Assembly: GCF_003026495.1 (NCBI RefSeq) | Contig: NZ_PYMA01000011.1 | Location: 62,001-126,000, forward strand | DNA length: 64,000 nt | Source: Photobacterium sanctipauli | GTDB lineage: Bacteria; Pseudomonadota; Gammaproteobacteria; Enterobacterales; Vibrionaceae | Direction: 5' to 3' | In this document: piece by piece, positions 44,874 through 52,858 of the stretch | Layout of the letters: each line of letters starts with the position of its first letter | Position numbering within the stretch: the first letter of the stretch is position 1 | The notes under the pieces: model-generated | What the model was told of the DNA's origin: nothing | The model's input: only the letters and a program-made list of their open reading frames with translations | Databases searched by the model: none | Translations under genes and position numbers: made by a program

Positions 44874-44891
44874 TGTAAATCAAGCTTTACA
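44874..44891 (-). promoter_or_regulatory. Consensus (strong) TyrR box
   Basis: TGTAAA-N6-TTTACA, exact match to the TyrR consensus. It ends about 16 bp upstream of the predicted tyrP -35, a place from which TyrR could activate. Confidence 0.72.
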
Positions 44892-45016
44892 TTGTCGGTT
44901 GGTGATGAGAGATAATCGGTAGTGTGATGATGAACCAATTATTGGCCGCAACTAAATCACACATATAGTGCGAATCAGGCTAGTATGTAAAAAAACGAAT
45001 AAAAACAGAGGGAAGT

Positions 45017-46261
45017 ATGTTACAGGTAGCAATGATCAGCACTGGGGAAGAAGTACTGCATGGCGATATTACGGATACCAACGCTGCGTGGTTGTCCCGG
45101 GTGCTATTCGAACATGGCTTTTCCATGACCCGAAGAACCACAGTGGGTGACCAGTTGGACATGTTGGCGAAAGAAATTGAGCATTGCAGCTTAACGGCCG
45201 ATGTCGTGATCGTTAATGGTGGCTTGGGGCCAACAACCGATGATTTAACCGCACAAGCAGCAGCGGTGGCAGCAGATGTCGGGCTGGAGCTATCTGAGCA
45301 TTGGGTTGAAGAGATGAAGGCGAAGTACGCCAAGCTTAGCCGTGTAATGCCAGAAACCAACATCAAGCAGGCCATGCTACCTGAGGGAGCCGAGTTGCTC
45401 GATAACCCAGTGGGTACAGCGTGTGGCTTTGCCATGCACATCAACCGTGCCTGGGTATTTTTCACGCCTGGTGTGCCAAGTGAGTTCAAGGTGATGACCC
45501 ATGGGCAGATCTTGCCACGGCTCGCGCAAAATTATGATGATGTCCAAGCGAAAGATTGTCATCGCCTCTATACCTTTGGTTTGTCTGAATCGGGCATTGG
45601 CCAGACCTTGCAAGCCCTCAAGCTGCCAGAGGGATACGAGCTTGGCTATCGCTCGTCTTTACCGTTTATTGAGGTAAAGATCTTCTGTCCGAGGGGGCAC
45701 CAAGAAGCGGCGCATATTCGGCAGCAGGTTATAACCCTGTTGGGCGACAATATTGTTAGCTTTGGCCAACCGTTGCTGGAAGAAGTAGCTGACAAATTGG
45801 TAAAAACGGATTATCGCCTAACTGTGTGCGAGCAGATGACCGGTGGCTTCCTGGTCAATTGGCTACATTATAGCGAAGCTGTGCAACCAAGGCTCAATCA
45901 CGCATGGGTATTGGGTGAACACAACATTGATGAGCAACAAGAGCCGTTGGCTGCCGTGCTTGCTATGGCGACAGCTGCGCAGGAAAACCAAACCCATGAT
46001 CGCCAAGGCGGTAGCAGACTGATCCTGGCTTCCGGTACGTTAAACGAGGGGCAAGTGGCCGTTGCACTGTCGACGCCAGCGGGTACTTGGGCCCAACTGA
46101 TCACTACCAAGCGCCGATATGCCAGCAGAGATTTTCGCTACGTGGTGTCAACCGTGATGCTCGATATGCTAAGGCGCTGGTTATCTGGCAAGGAAGTGAT
46201 TGGCCAGTATGAATCATTGCAGCGGGTGGGAGATATTTATATCCCTGCCAATGAGGGTTAG
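45017..46261 (+). CDS. CinA-like protein (MoaB-like domain, degenerate C-terminal domain)
   Basis: 414 aa. The N-terminal MoCF/MoaB-like domain is clear (MISTGEEVLHGDITDTNAAW; VVIVNGGLGPTTDDLTAQA; NPVGTACGFA; FFTPGVPSEF), as in the COG1058 part of CinA, an ADP-ribose pyrophosphatase in some species. The C-terminal part has VCEQMTGGFLVNWL where NMN deamidases have a S-C-T-G-G nucleophile motif, so deamidase activity is doubtful; E. coli YfaY is a similar case as far as I recall. GGGAAGT precedes the ATG. Convergent with yfaE. Confidence 0.85.
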   Translation: MLQVAMISTGEEVLHGDITDTNAAWLSRVLFEHGFSMTRRTTVGDQLDMLAKEIEHCSLTADVVIVNGGLGPTTDDLTAQAAAVAADVGLELSEHWVEEMKAKYAKLSRVMPETNIKQAMLPEGAELLDNPVGTACGFAMHINRAWVFFTPGVPSEFKVMTHGQILPRLAQNYDDVQAKDCHRLYTFGLSESGIGQTLQALKLPEGYELGYRSSLPFIEVKIFCPRGHQEAAHIRQQVITLLGDNIVSFGQPLLEEVADKLVKTDYRLTVCEQMTGGFLVNWLHYSEAVQPRLNHAWVLGEHNIDEQQEPLAAVLAMATAAQENQTHDRQGGSRLILASGTLNEGQVAVALSTPAGTWAQLITTKRRYASRDFRYVVSTVMLDMLRRWLSGKEVIGQYESLQRVGDIYIPANEG

Positions 46262-46303
46262 CGAGCTATTTAGGTGGGAAAACCCGCGATGTGAGAAAGC
46301 TGG

Positions 46304-46591
46304 CTAGATAGCTTTCTTATTTTCTTGCTGAGCTAGCTGATAGCTAAACTCAAGCTCGACATCGGTTTTTGGCGTTGAGCAACAGGCAAGCACTTCATTT
46401 GGGGCAATGAAAGCCATGCTGTCTTGCTGGTCGACAGCACCAGTGGTTAATTGGCAGCGGCAAGCCCCGCACATGCCGTTGCGGCATTGGTACTCGGGCT
46501 GAAAACCGGCTTTTTCAAGCTGGTTGAGCAAAGGTTCACGGCTATTGCCGTGAACCTTAACACCATTAACGGTAATGGTGACTCGACTCAT
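46304..46591 (-). CDS. yfaE: 2Fe-2S ferredoxin YfaE (class I RNR diferric-tyrosyl radical maintenance)
   Basis: Plant-type [2Fe-2S] ferredoxin of 95 aa that keeps the NrdB di-iron cofactor reduced. Cluster ligands: [11 protein letters not shown], with a last Cys in LACCSTP. The start overlaps the nrdB stop by 4 nt (ATGA); the gene order nrdA-nrdB-yfaE is as in E. coli. Confidence 0.94.
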   Translation of the reverse strand: MSRVTITVNGVKVHGNSREPLLNQLEKAGFQPEYQCRNGMCGACRCQLTTGAVDQQDSMAFIAPNEVLACCSTPKTDVELEFSYQLAQQENKKAI

Positions 46592-47721
46592 AGTTCGAAG
46601 TCGCCCAAATCGTCTGCGCTTACGTCGTTGTCAATTTGGCCAACAAGGTAAGAGCTGATTTCAGCTTCTTGCGGTGCAACTTGAACGTTGTCAGACGATA
46701 GCCATGAGTTGATCCATGGGATTGGGTTCTGCGTTGCGCCCGGGTAGGCGTGCTCAAGGCCCACGGCCGCCATACGCAAGTTAGTAATGTACTCAACGTA
46801 TTGGCACAGGATGTCTTTGTTCAGGCCGATCATCGAACCGTCCTTGAACAAGTATTCTGCCCACTCTTTTTCTTGCTCTGCCGCATCACGGAAAATGTCA
46901 AAACACTCGCCTTTGCACTCTTCGGCAATTTCAGCCATTTCCGGATCGTCCTGACCGGTGCGAAGCAGGTTCAGGATATGCTGAGTACCGGTTAGGTGCA
47001 GGGCTTCATCGCGGGCAATGAGCTTGATGATCTTCGCGTTGCCTTCCATCAGTTCACGCTCTGCGAAAGCGAACGAACACGCAAAGCTCACGTAAAAGCG
47101 GATAGCTTCCAGTGCGTTAACCGACATCATGCATAGGTACAATTTCTTCTTCAGCTCGCGAAGGTTAATGTTAACCGTTTCGCCGTTGATCGTGTGTGTA
47201 CCTTCACCTAGGCGGTGGTAATCGTTGGTCGCTTGGATCAAGTCATCGTAGTACTTAGAAATGTCGCCCGCACGCTTGATGATGTGATCGTTGGAAACGA
47301 TGTCATCAAATACGATGGCAGGATCATTCACGATATTACGGATGATATGGGTGTACGAGCGTGAGTGGATAGTCTCAGAGAAAGACCAAGTCTCAATCCA
47401 AGTTTCCAGCTCAGGAATCGATACGATAGGCAGTAGCGCCACGTTCGGGCTACGGCCTTGAATTGAATCTAGCAGGGTCTGGTATTTCAGGTTGCTAATG
47501 AAAATGTGGCGCTCGTGCTCTGGCAGGTTGTTGTAATCAATACGGTCGCCAGACACATCCACTTCTTCCGGACGCCAGAAGAATGAAAGCTGCTTTTCGA
47601 TTAGCTTTTCAAAGATCTCGAATTTTTGCTGGTCATAACGGGCAACGTTGACAGGCTGGCCAAAGAACATCGGCTCTTTAAGTTGATCGTTATTGGTTTG
47701 ACAGAAAGTGCTATATGCCAT
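46588..47721 (-). CDS. nrdB: Class Ia ribonucleotide reductase subunit beta
   Basis: Di-iron tyrosyl-radical subunit, 377 aa (E. coli 376). The radical Tyr and iron ligands are seen in [15 protein letters not shown] (E-x2-H-x3-Y), with a further EALHL-type ligand in [12 protein letters not shown]. The C-terminal peptide ([12 protein letters not shown]) that docks to NrdA is present. GAGGATAAG precedes the ATG. Between nrdA and nrdB a 10-bp hairpin (47737-47760) may separate their expression. Confidence 0.97.
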   Translation of the reverse strand: MAYSTFCQTNNDQLKEPMFFGQPVNVARYDQQKFEIFEKLIEKQLSFFWRPEEVDVSGDRIDYNNLPEHERHIFISNLKYQTLLDSIQGRSPNVALLPIVSIPELETWIETWSFSETIHSRSYTHIIRNIVNDPAIVFDDIVSNDHIIKRAGDISKYYDDLIQATNDYHRLGEGTHTINGETVNINLRELKKKLYLCMMSVNALEAIRFYVSFACSFAFAERELMEGNAKIIKLIARDEALHLTGTQHILNLLRTGQDDPEMAEIAEECKGECFDIFRDAAEQEKEWAEYLFKDGSMIGLNKDILCQYVEYITNLRMAAVGLEHAYPGATQNPIPWINSWLSSDNVQVAPQEAEISSYLVGQIDNDVSADDLGDFEL

Positions 47722-47736
47722 CTTATCCTCAACATC

Positions 47737-47760
47737 AATGGGAGCCCTCCGGCTCCCATT
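47737..47760 (-). other. Intercistronic hairpin between nrdA and nrdB
   Basis: AATGGGAGCC (47737-47746), CTCC loop, exact complement (47751-47760). No T-tract on the minus strand, so it is more likely an mRNA-processing or stability stem than a terminator. It lies 18 nt past the nrdA stop and 15 nt before the nrdB RBS. Confidence 0.75.
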
Positions 47761-47778
47761 GTCTTAAAACTTAATAGG

Positions 47779-50046
47779 TTAAATCTTACAGCTTGTGCAG
47801 TCGTCTGCGCTTACATCGCCTTGGCTGTCTGCTGCACCATCACGGGTGTTGTGGTAGTACAGGGTCTTAACGCCAAGTTTATACGCGGTAAGCAGGTCTT
47901 TTAGCAAGAGTTTCATCGGTACTTTTCCGCCCGGCTGGATGCTTGGGTCGTAGTTAGTGTTGGCTGAAATCGCCTGGTCGATGAACTTCTGCATAATACC
48001 AACTAGCTGCAAGTAGCCGTCGTTGCTGCCGATGTTCCAAAGTAGCTCGTAGTTGTCTTTGTACTTGGTGTACTCAGGCACTACCTGCTTCAAGATGCCG
48101 TCTTTTGATGCTTTAACAGAAACGAAACCGCGTGGTGGCTCGATACCGTTGGTGGCATTCGAGATCTGCGATGATGTTTCTGATGGCATCAGTGCTGACA
48201 GGGTAGAGTTACGCAGACCGTGGGTCTTGATTTCTTCGCGTAGTGTTTCCCAGTCGTAGCGCAGTTCAGCAGTACATACCTTGTCGATGTCCTTCTTGTA
48301 AGTATCGATAGGCAGGATGCCTTGCGCGTAAGTCGTTTCGTTAAACGCCGGACATGCACCTTGCTCTTTTGCCAAGCCAACAGACGCTTTCAGTAGGTAG
48401 TACTGCATCGCTTCGAATGCTTCGTGCGTTAGGTTGTTCGCACTGCCGTCTGAGTAGCGTACGCCGTGCTTAGCCAGGTAGTAAGCAAAGTTGATCACGC
48501 CCACACCCAAAGTACGGCGGTTCATGGTTGAACGGTATGCCGCAGGCAGTGGGTAGTCTTGGTAATCAAGGAGCGCATCAAGGGCACGGACCGTTAGGTC
48601 AGCCAGCTCTTCCAAGTCGTCTAGCGATTCGATTGCACCCAGGTTGAACGCAGACAGCGTACATAGGGCAATTTCACCGTTTTCGTCTTCAACGTTGTTC
48701 AATGGCTTGGTTGGCAGGGCAATCTCAAGACATAGGTTTGACTGGCGAATTGGCGCAACGCTTGGGTCAAACGGGCTGTGCGTATTACAGTGGTCAACGT
48801 TCTGGACGTAGATACGACCCGTTGATGCACGCTCTTGCATCAGCAGCGAGAATAGCTCGATAGCCTTGATAGTCTTGCGCTTGATGCTGTCGTCCTGCTC
48901 GTATTTCACGTACAGGCGCTCGAATTCGTCTTGGTCGGCAAAAAATGCATCGTACAAGCCCGGTACGTCCGATGGTGAGAACAGGCTGATGTTCTCGCCC
49001 TTGATCAAACGGGTGTACATCAGCTTGTTGATTTGAACACCGTAGTCCATGTGGCGAACACGGTTTTCTTCAACACCGCGGTTGTTCTTCAGTACCAGCA
49101 GTGATTCGACTTCACCGTGCCAAATTGGGTAGAACAGGGTAGCTGCACCGCCGCGAACACCACCTTGTGAACAGCACTTAACGGCTGTTTGGAAGTATTT
49201 GTAGAATGGGATACAACCGGTGTGGAAGGCTTCACCACCGCGGATCTCTGAGCCCAGCGCACGGATACGGCCAGCGTTGATGCCGATACCGGCACGCTGG
49301 GAAACGTAGCGCACAATTGAGCTTGCTGTTGCATTGATTGAATCAAGGCTGTCATCACACTCGATCAGTACACAAGAGCTGAACTGGCGGGTTGGCGTGC
49401 GCACACCCGACATGATTGGCGTCGGTAGTGAAATCTTGAACTGAGAAACTGCATCGTAGAAGCGCTTAATGTAGCCCATACGGGTTTCGCGAGGGTACTT
49501 ACCGAATAGGCAAGCCGCGATCATCATGTATAGGAACTGGGCGCTTTCAAAGATTTCGCCGCTAACACGGTTCTGAACTAGGTACTTACCTTCAAGTTGC
49601 TTAACCGCAGCGTATGAGAAGTTCATATCACGCCAGTGATCGATGTAAGAGTCCATCAGATCGAATTCTTCTTTGCTGTAGTCTTCCAGCAAGTGCTTAT
49701 CGTACTTGCCTTTGTCAACCAAGCTAGAGACGTGGTCGTACAATGCTGGCGGCTCGAATTGACCGTAGGCTTTTTTACGCAGGTGGAAGATAGCAAGACG
49801 CGCTGCTAGGTATTGGTAGTCAGGCGTTTCTTCTGAAATGAGATCAGCTGCTGCTTTAATGATGGTCTCGTGGATGTCTTCAGTCTTGATCCCTTCGTAG
49901 AACTGAATGTGTGATTTTAGTTCAACCTGCGATACCGAGACATTTTCAAGGCCTTCTGCGGCCCAAGTGATTACTCGGTGGATTTTATCAAGGTCGATAC
50001 TTTCTGTGCGTCCATCACGCTTTGTAACAGTGAGCTGTTGATTCAT
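47779..50046 (-). CDS. nrdA: Class Ia ribonucleotide reductase subunit alpha
   Basis: Catalytic subunit reducing NDPs to dNDPs; 755 aa from ATG 50046 (MNQQLTVTKRDGRTE), close to E. coli NrdA (761); the frame is open to 50109 but the extra residues match nothing. An N-terminal ATP-cone (residues 1-95) gives dATP control. Active-site Cys in SSCVLIEC, the radical Cys/Asn/Glu in NLCLEIALPT, the finger-loop LMPSETSSQISNATNG and the C-terminal redox pair in CTSCKI are all present. Upstream DnaA and NrdR-type sites listed. Confidence 0.96.
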   Translation of the reverse strand: MNQQLTVTKRDGRTESIDLDKIHRVITWAAEGLENVSVSQVELKSHIQFYEGIKTEDIHETIIKAAADLISEETPDYQYLAARLAIFHLRKKAYGQFEPPALYDHVSSLVDKGKYDKHLLEDYSKEEFDLMDSYIDHWRDMNFSYAAVKQLEGKYLVQNRVSGEIFESAQFLYMMIAACLFGKYPRETRMGYIKRFYDAVSQFKISLPTPIMSGVRTPTRQFSSCVLIECDDSLDSINATASSIVRYVSQRAGIGINAGRIRALGSEIRGGEAFHTGCIPFYKYFQTAVKCCSQGGVRGGAATLFYPIWHGEVESLLVLKNNRGVEENRVRHMDYGVQINKLMYTRLIKGENISLFSPSDVPGLYDAFFADQDEFERLYVKYEQDDSIKRKTIKAIELFSLLMQERASTGRIYVQNVDHCNTHSPFDPSVAPIRQSNLCLEIALPTKPLNNVEDENGEIALCTLSAFNLGAIESLDDLEELADLTVRALDALLDYQDYPLPAAYRSTMNRRTLGVGVINFAYYLAKHGVRYSDGSANNLTHEAFEAMQYYLLKASVGLAKEQGACPAFNETTYAQGILPIDTYKKDIDKVCTAELRYDWETLREEIKTHGLRNSTLSALMPSETSSQISNATNGIEPPRGFVSVKASKDGILKQVVPEYTKYKDNYELLWNIGSNDGYLQLVGIMQKFIDQAISANTNYDPSIQPGGKVPMKLLLKDLLTAYKLGVKTLYYHNTRDGAADSQGDVSADDCTSCKI

Positions 50047-50154
50047 TTTTGGTCTTTTTCCCAGATATCCATATATAGCAGTGTTTTTTGTAACTTTAAG
50101 CAACGGCACCTAAGCAGAACGTGATCTAAGCATAGTTTCCGGTTGTGGTAGTAA

Positions 50155-50170
50155 ACACTATATATTGGGG
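50155..50170 (-). promoter_or_regulatory. NrdR box
   Basis: CCCCAATATATAGTGT on the minus strand against ACACWATATATWGTGT; 14 of 16 match, including the whole core. NrdR boxes come in pairs about 31 bp apart; the partner near 50185-50200 is weak. Confidence 0.68.
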
Positions 50171-50239
50171 TGTTGAGCTTATAGGGTTACAAGATAGTGA
50201 CGATATGGGGTTATTGCAAGAAGGTAATTTTTAACCAGC

Positions 50240-50248
50240 TGTGGATAA
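50240..50248 (+). promoter_or_regulatory. DnaA box
   Basis: TGTGGATAA, the exact complement of TTATCCACA. It lies about 70 bp upstream of the NrdR box; DnaA is known to control nrdAB in E. coli. Confidence 0.6.
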
Positions 50249-50431
50249 CTTGGGGACGGGTAAAATAAAGTTAGCGCCTACTAACTGATTTGCTCAACTG
50301 TGACAATATCATAGAAAAATGCAAAGGGAATTGAGCAAGTGGAATGAAGAGCTTTAAAAAAAATCACTTGATTTTTTCCCCTTCTTACACTTGCTATAAC
50401 CCTGTCACTTTTTTGGTTATTTATTGGCAAG

Positions 50432-51109
50432 TTAGCCCTGTAACGTTTGTGTTTCGAGGTGCTGTATCAGCTCTTCTGGGTGACTCAGAATGGCTTCAGC
50501 TTGCCAGTCATCCGGGGTGTGCTGTTTACCTATATACCCCCAGCCAGCTACAAAGCCAGTCATACAGGCGGCATTGGCTGCAATCATGTCTTTTTCAATA
50601 TCACCGATATAAATGCAGTCTTCATGGTGAATACCGAGCATTTCACTTGCGTGTAGCAAGGGCTCCGGGTGGGGCTTGGCCACGCTTAGGGTATCACCGC
50701 AAATGACGGTTTGTGCCCGCATCAGTTCTGGAAAGAAGGGAAGGAGCATGTCGGTGAGAAAGCCGGGCTTGTTGGTCATGATGCCCCAAGGGATCCCCTG
50801 TTGCTCGAGGTAACGGAGTAATTGCGGTATGCCTTGGTAGAGCGAGGTGGAGACACAAATCTTTTGCTGGTAATAGTCCAGAAACTGCTGACGAAGGTCG
50901 AGTGGGTCTAGGTGGGTGGGGATTTCACCAAAACCGGCGGTAAGCAGTCCCTTGGCGCCATAGCTGGTATGAGCCTGAATTTGCGCCTCTTGCAAAGGCG
51001 GCTGGTTGTAATCGGCGAGAACTTTGTTGGCGGCATTCGCCATATCTGGAGCGGTATCAAGCAAGGTGCCGTCAAGGTCAAATAAGACGGCTTTCACTGC
51101 TGTTGCCAT
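50432..51109 (-). CDS. HAD-superfamily phosphatase (Gph/MupP-like)
   Basis: 225-aa HAD-IA hydrolase. Motif I FDLDGTLLDT (nucleophile Asp and acid/base Asp), motif II GIMTNKPG (Thr), motif III KPHPEPLLH (Lys) and motif IV YIGDIEKDMIAA (acidic pair) all intact. Such proteins are annotated as phosphoglycolate phosphatase; next to ubiG, as here, the Pseudomonas homologue MupP is an N-acetylmuramate-6-phosphate phosphatase of cell-wall recycling. I cannot tell the two apart by eye. Same strand as ubiG, 132 nt downstream. Confidence 0.82.
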   Translation of the reverse strand: MATAVKAVLFDLDGTLLDTAPDMANAANKVLADYNQPPLQEAQIQAHTSYGAKGLLTAGFGEIPTHLDPLDLRQQFLDYYQQKICVSTSLYQGIPQLLRYLEQQGIPWGIMTNKPGFLTDMLLPFFPELMRAQTVICGDTLSVAKPHPEPLLHASEMLGIHHEDCIYIGDIEKDMIAANAACMTGFVAGWGYIGKQHTPDDWQAEAILSHPEELIQHLETQTLQG

Positions 51110-51241
51110 ATTCTACTTCCTTGTTATCTACACATTGGGGCCTGGCGGCGCTATGGGGTGGGGCTAAAACAAGTGTAGTGCTTGGAAGCAAGGCGATACA
51201 AGGGAGCGGGGGATGCGTTCGCCACTCCCTTCTAAATCTGC

Positions 51242-51949
51242 CTATGGCTTAACAGTATGCACGATGTAGTTTACATCGACATTTTTACCCAACCAGTAGT
51301 TATCGGTGAGTGGGTTGTAGTGCAGGCCGGTAATATGGCGATCTTGCAGCGGGGTGAGGTCAATCATCGCCATCAACTCCGACGGACGGATGAACTTCTC
51401 ATGGTCGTGGGTACCCTTAGGTACCATTTTTAGCAACTGCTCAGCGCCAACAATGGCAAACAGGTATGACTTGATGTTGCGGTTGAGTGTTGAGAAGAAC
51501 ACATGACCGCCTGGCTTGACCATTTTCGCGCATGCGGCGATAACAGAGGCAGGATCTGGTACGTGCTCAAGCATTTCCATGCAGGTAACCACATCATAGG
51601 TTTCAGGGTGAAGCTCGGCGTGCTCTTCGGCTGTGCGCTGGACATATTCCAACTTGGTGCCCGTTTCCAATGCGTGCAGTCGTGCCACCGTCAGTGGCTC
51701 TTTACCCATATCAAGACCCGTGACATCAGCGCCTTCAACCGCCATGCTCTCAGCCAATATCCCGCCACCACAGCCAACATCCAACACTTTCTTGCCGAAT
51801 AGGCCGTCAGCATGGTCGATAACAAAATTTAGGCGAAGGGGGTTAATTTGGTGAAGGGGCTTAAATTCGCCTTCTAAATCCCACCAACGGGAAGCCATGT
51901 CTTCAAATTTACTGATCTCTGCTGGATCGACGTTCAACTGCTTGGTCAT
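51242..51949 (-). CDS. ubiG: Ubiquinone biosynthesis O-methyltransferase UbiG
   Basis: SAM-dependent methyltransferase for both O-methylations of ubiquinone synthesis; 235 aa (E. coli 240). N-terminal [23 protein letters not shown] motif [14 protein letters not shown] near residue 57, and [13 protein letters not shown] near residue 150 are UbiG hallmarks. As in E. coli, it lies between nrdA and gyrA. The start ATG 51949 has no strong RBS. Confidence 0.95.
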   Translation of the reverse strand: MTKQLNVDPAEISKFEDMASRWWDLEGEFKPLHQINPLRLNFVIDHADGLFGKKVLDVGCGGGILAESMAVEGADVTGLDMGKEPLTVARLHALETGTKLEYVQRTAEEHAELHPETYDVVTCMEMLEHVPDPASVIAACAKMVKPGGHVFFSTLNRNIKSYLFAIVGAEQLLKMVPKGTHDHEKFIRPSELMAMIDLTPLQDRHITGLHYNPLTDNYWLGKNVDVNYIVHTVKP

Positions 51950-52075
51950 CTTTTGTAGCCATAATCCATAAGGGTGGAGGCATTATAGCGAATTATAACA
52001 ATTTGGTAATACACAAGATAAGAAAGGGAGAGACAGTGAAGAAAAGGTTAATTTATCTGGGTAAAGAGTGGGGAG

Positions 52076-52135
52076 GCACAGTAAGCAAGCTATAAATAGG
52101 GGTATTAAAAGAAGGAGGATAGCTTGCCACTGTGC
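52076..52135. repeat. Long near-perfect inverted repeat
   Basis: GCACAGTAAGCAAGCTAT (52076-52093) and ATAGCTTGCCACTGTGC (52119-52135) are complementary apart from one substitution and one extra base; the 25-nt loop holds AAGGAGG. No flanking T-tract. Confidence 0.7.
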
Positions 52136-52239
52136 TTCAGTGTTGATTTAAGGCAATCCGTTGCCCATGTAGAACGATTACTGGTGGTGCCGGTGTTGCA
52201 AGTAAGCGCTACATTAGTATGAAAAGTACGCAATTTGAC

Positions 52240-52389
52240 TTACTCGGTTGCGTCAATCATCGCAAACTGCATTAGGTCCGCGTTAACTGTGCCCGTAGTA
52301 GTAAATGCCACGCCAGCTAAAATGAGCATAAGAAGATATTTACCGCCGATGATACACATACCGATTGTGGTGATTGCTTTGCCTAACAT
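52240..52389 (-). CDS. Small hydrophobic (membrane) protein, unknown
   Basis: 49-aa ORF on the minus strand, too short for common ORF cut-offs. GAGG stands 6 nt before ATG 52389, an excellent ribosome binding site. Sequence starts MLGKAITTIGMCIIGGKYLL and continues with MLILAGVAF, so residues about 8-31 form one long hydrophobic segment, then TTTGTVNADLMQFAMIDATE. It could be a single-span membrane protein, or carry a cleaved signal (after VNA). I do not recognise it. It lies alone in a 909-bp gap between ubiG and gyrA, transcribed away from gyrA. Confidence 0.6.
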   Translation of the reverse strand: MLGKAITTIGMCIIGGKYLLMLILAGVAFTTTGTVNADLMQFAMIDATE

Positions 52390-52858
52390 ATTGACCTCGC
52401 TTATTTGTTTTATTTGTGGAAACTAAGTTTTCGTTTTCTATGACTGATTTTACCCGTCTGGGCGGGGTGGAACTTGATAATGATCAGTTTTTATTCAGCC
52501 TTTAGTCAGCTTGGCTAGGTTATGTGACTAAACATTAAGCGCGTCATATTTTTACAATTGGTTGCAATTTGTTTGGAGCGTGAATTTTTTCCGAAAACAG
52601 CGATTGAATGAAAAGTGAGCGGCTAACGCTTGTATTTTTAAATAAGCATTTTCGCTTTTTCTTTATTACGCTAAATTACTCACAACATAACGTGTGAAAG
52701 GTGTGCCTATCTGCACTGAAATATGCTATATTCTCGCACCTTGCACGTATGGTACCCAACGTTATAGGTATCGCATTGAAGGGCTAGACTCTAACGTGTG
52801 ATAGCTATGCCGTTTGGTATACGTATACGACAGAAATTACCTGAGGGATATTGGCTCC
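52390..52858. promoter_or_regulatory. Upstream region of gyrA
   Basis: 469 bp, AT-rich; promoters for gyrA (plus) and the small ORF (minus). A palindrome GTATACGTATAC lies at 52816-52827, 31 bp before the gyrA ATG. A translation start at 52814 is in frame but adds a non-homologous 15 residues. Confidence 0.45.

Larger units (their letters stand above)
50047..50431. promoter_or_regulatory. nrdA promoter region
   Basis: 385 bp between the HAD gene and nrdA, minus-strand promoter. It contains a near-consensus NrdR box at 50155-50170 (minus-strand CCCCAATATATAGTGT, 14 of 16 to the palindromic consensus), a poorer NrdR-like sequence about 30 bp further upstream, and a perfect DnaA box. No other gene seen. 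Confidence 0.65.

Noticed and set aside
50344-50706. 120-codon plus-strand ORF
   Set aside because: Antisense to the HAD phosphatase and nrdA promoter region, no family features.
52235-52426. 63-codon plus-strand ORF opposite the small membrane ORF
   Set aside because: No RBS and an antisense position; the minus-strand reading has a near-ideal RBS and membrane-type sequence.
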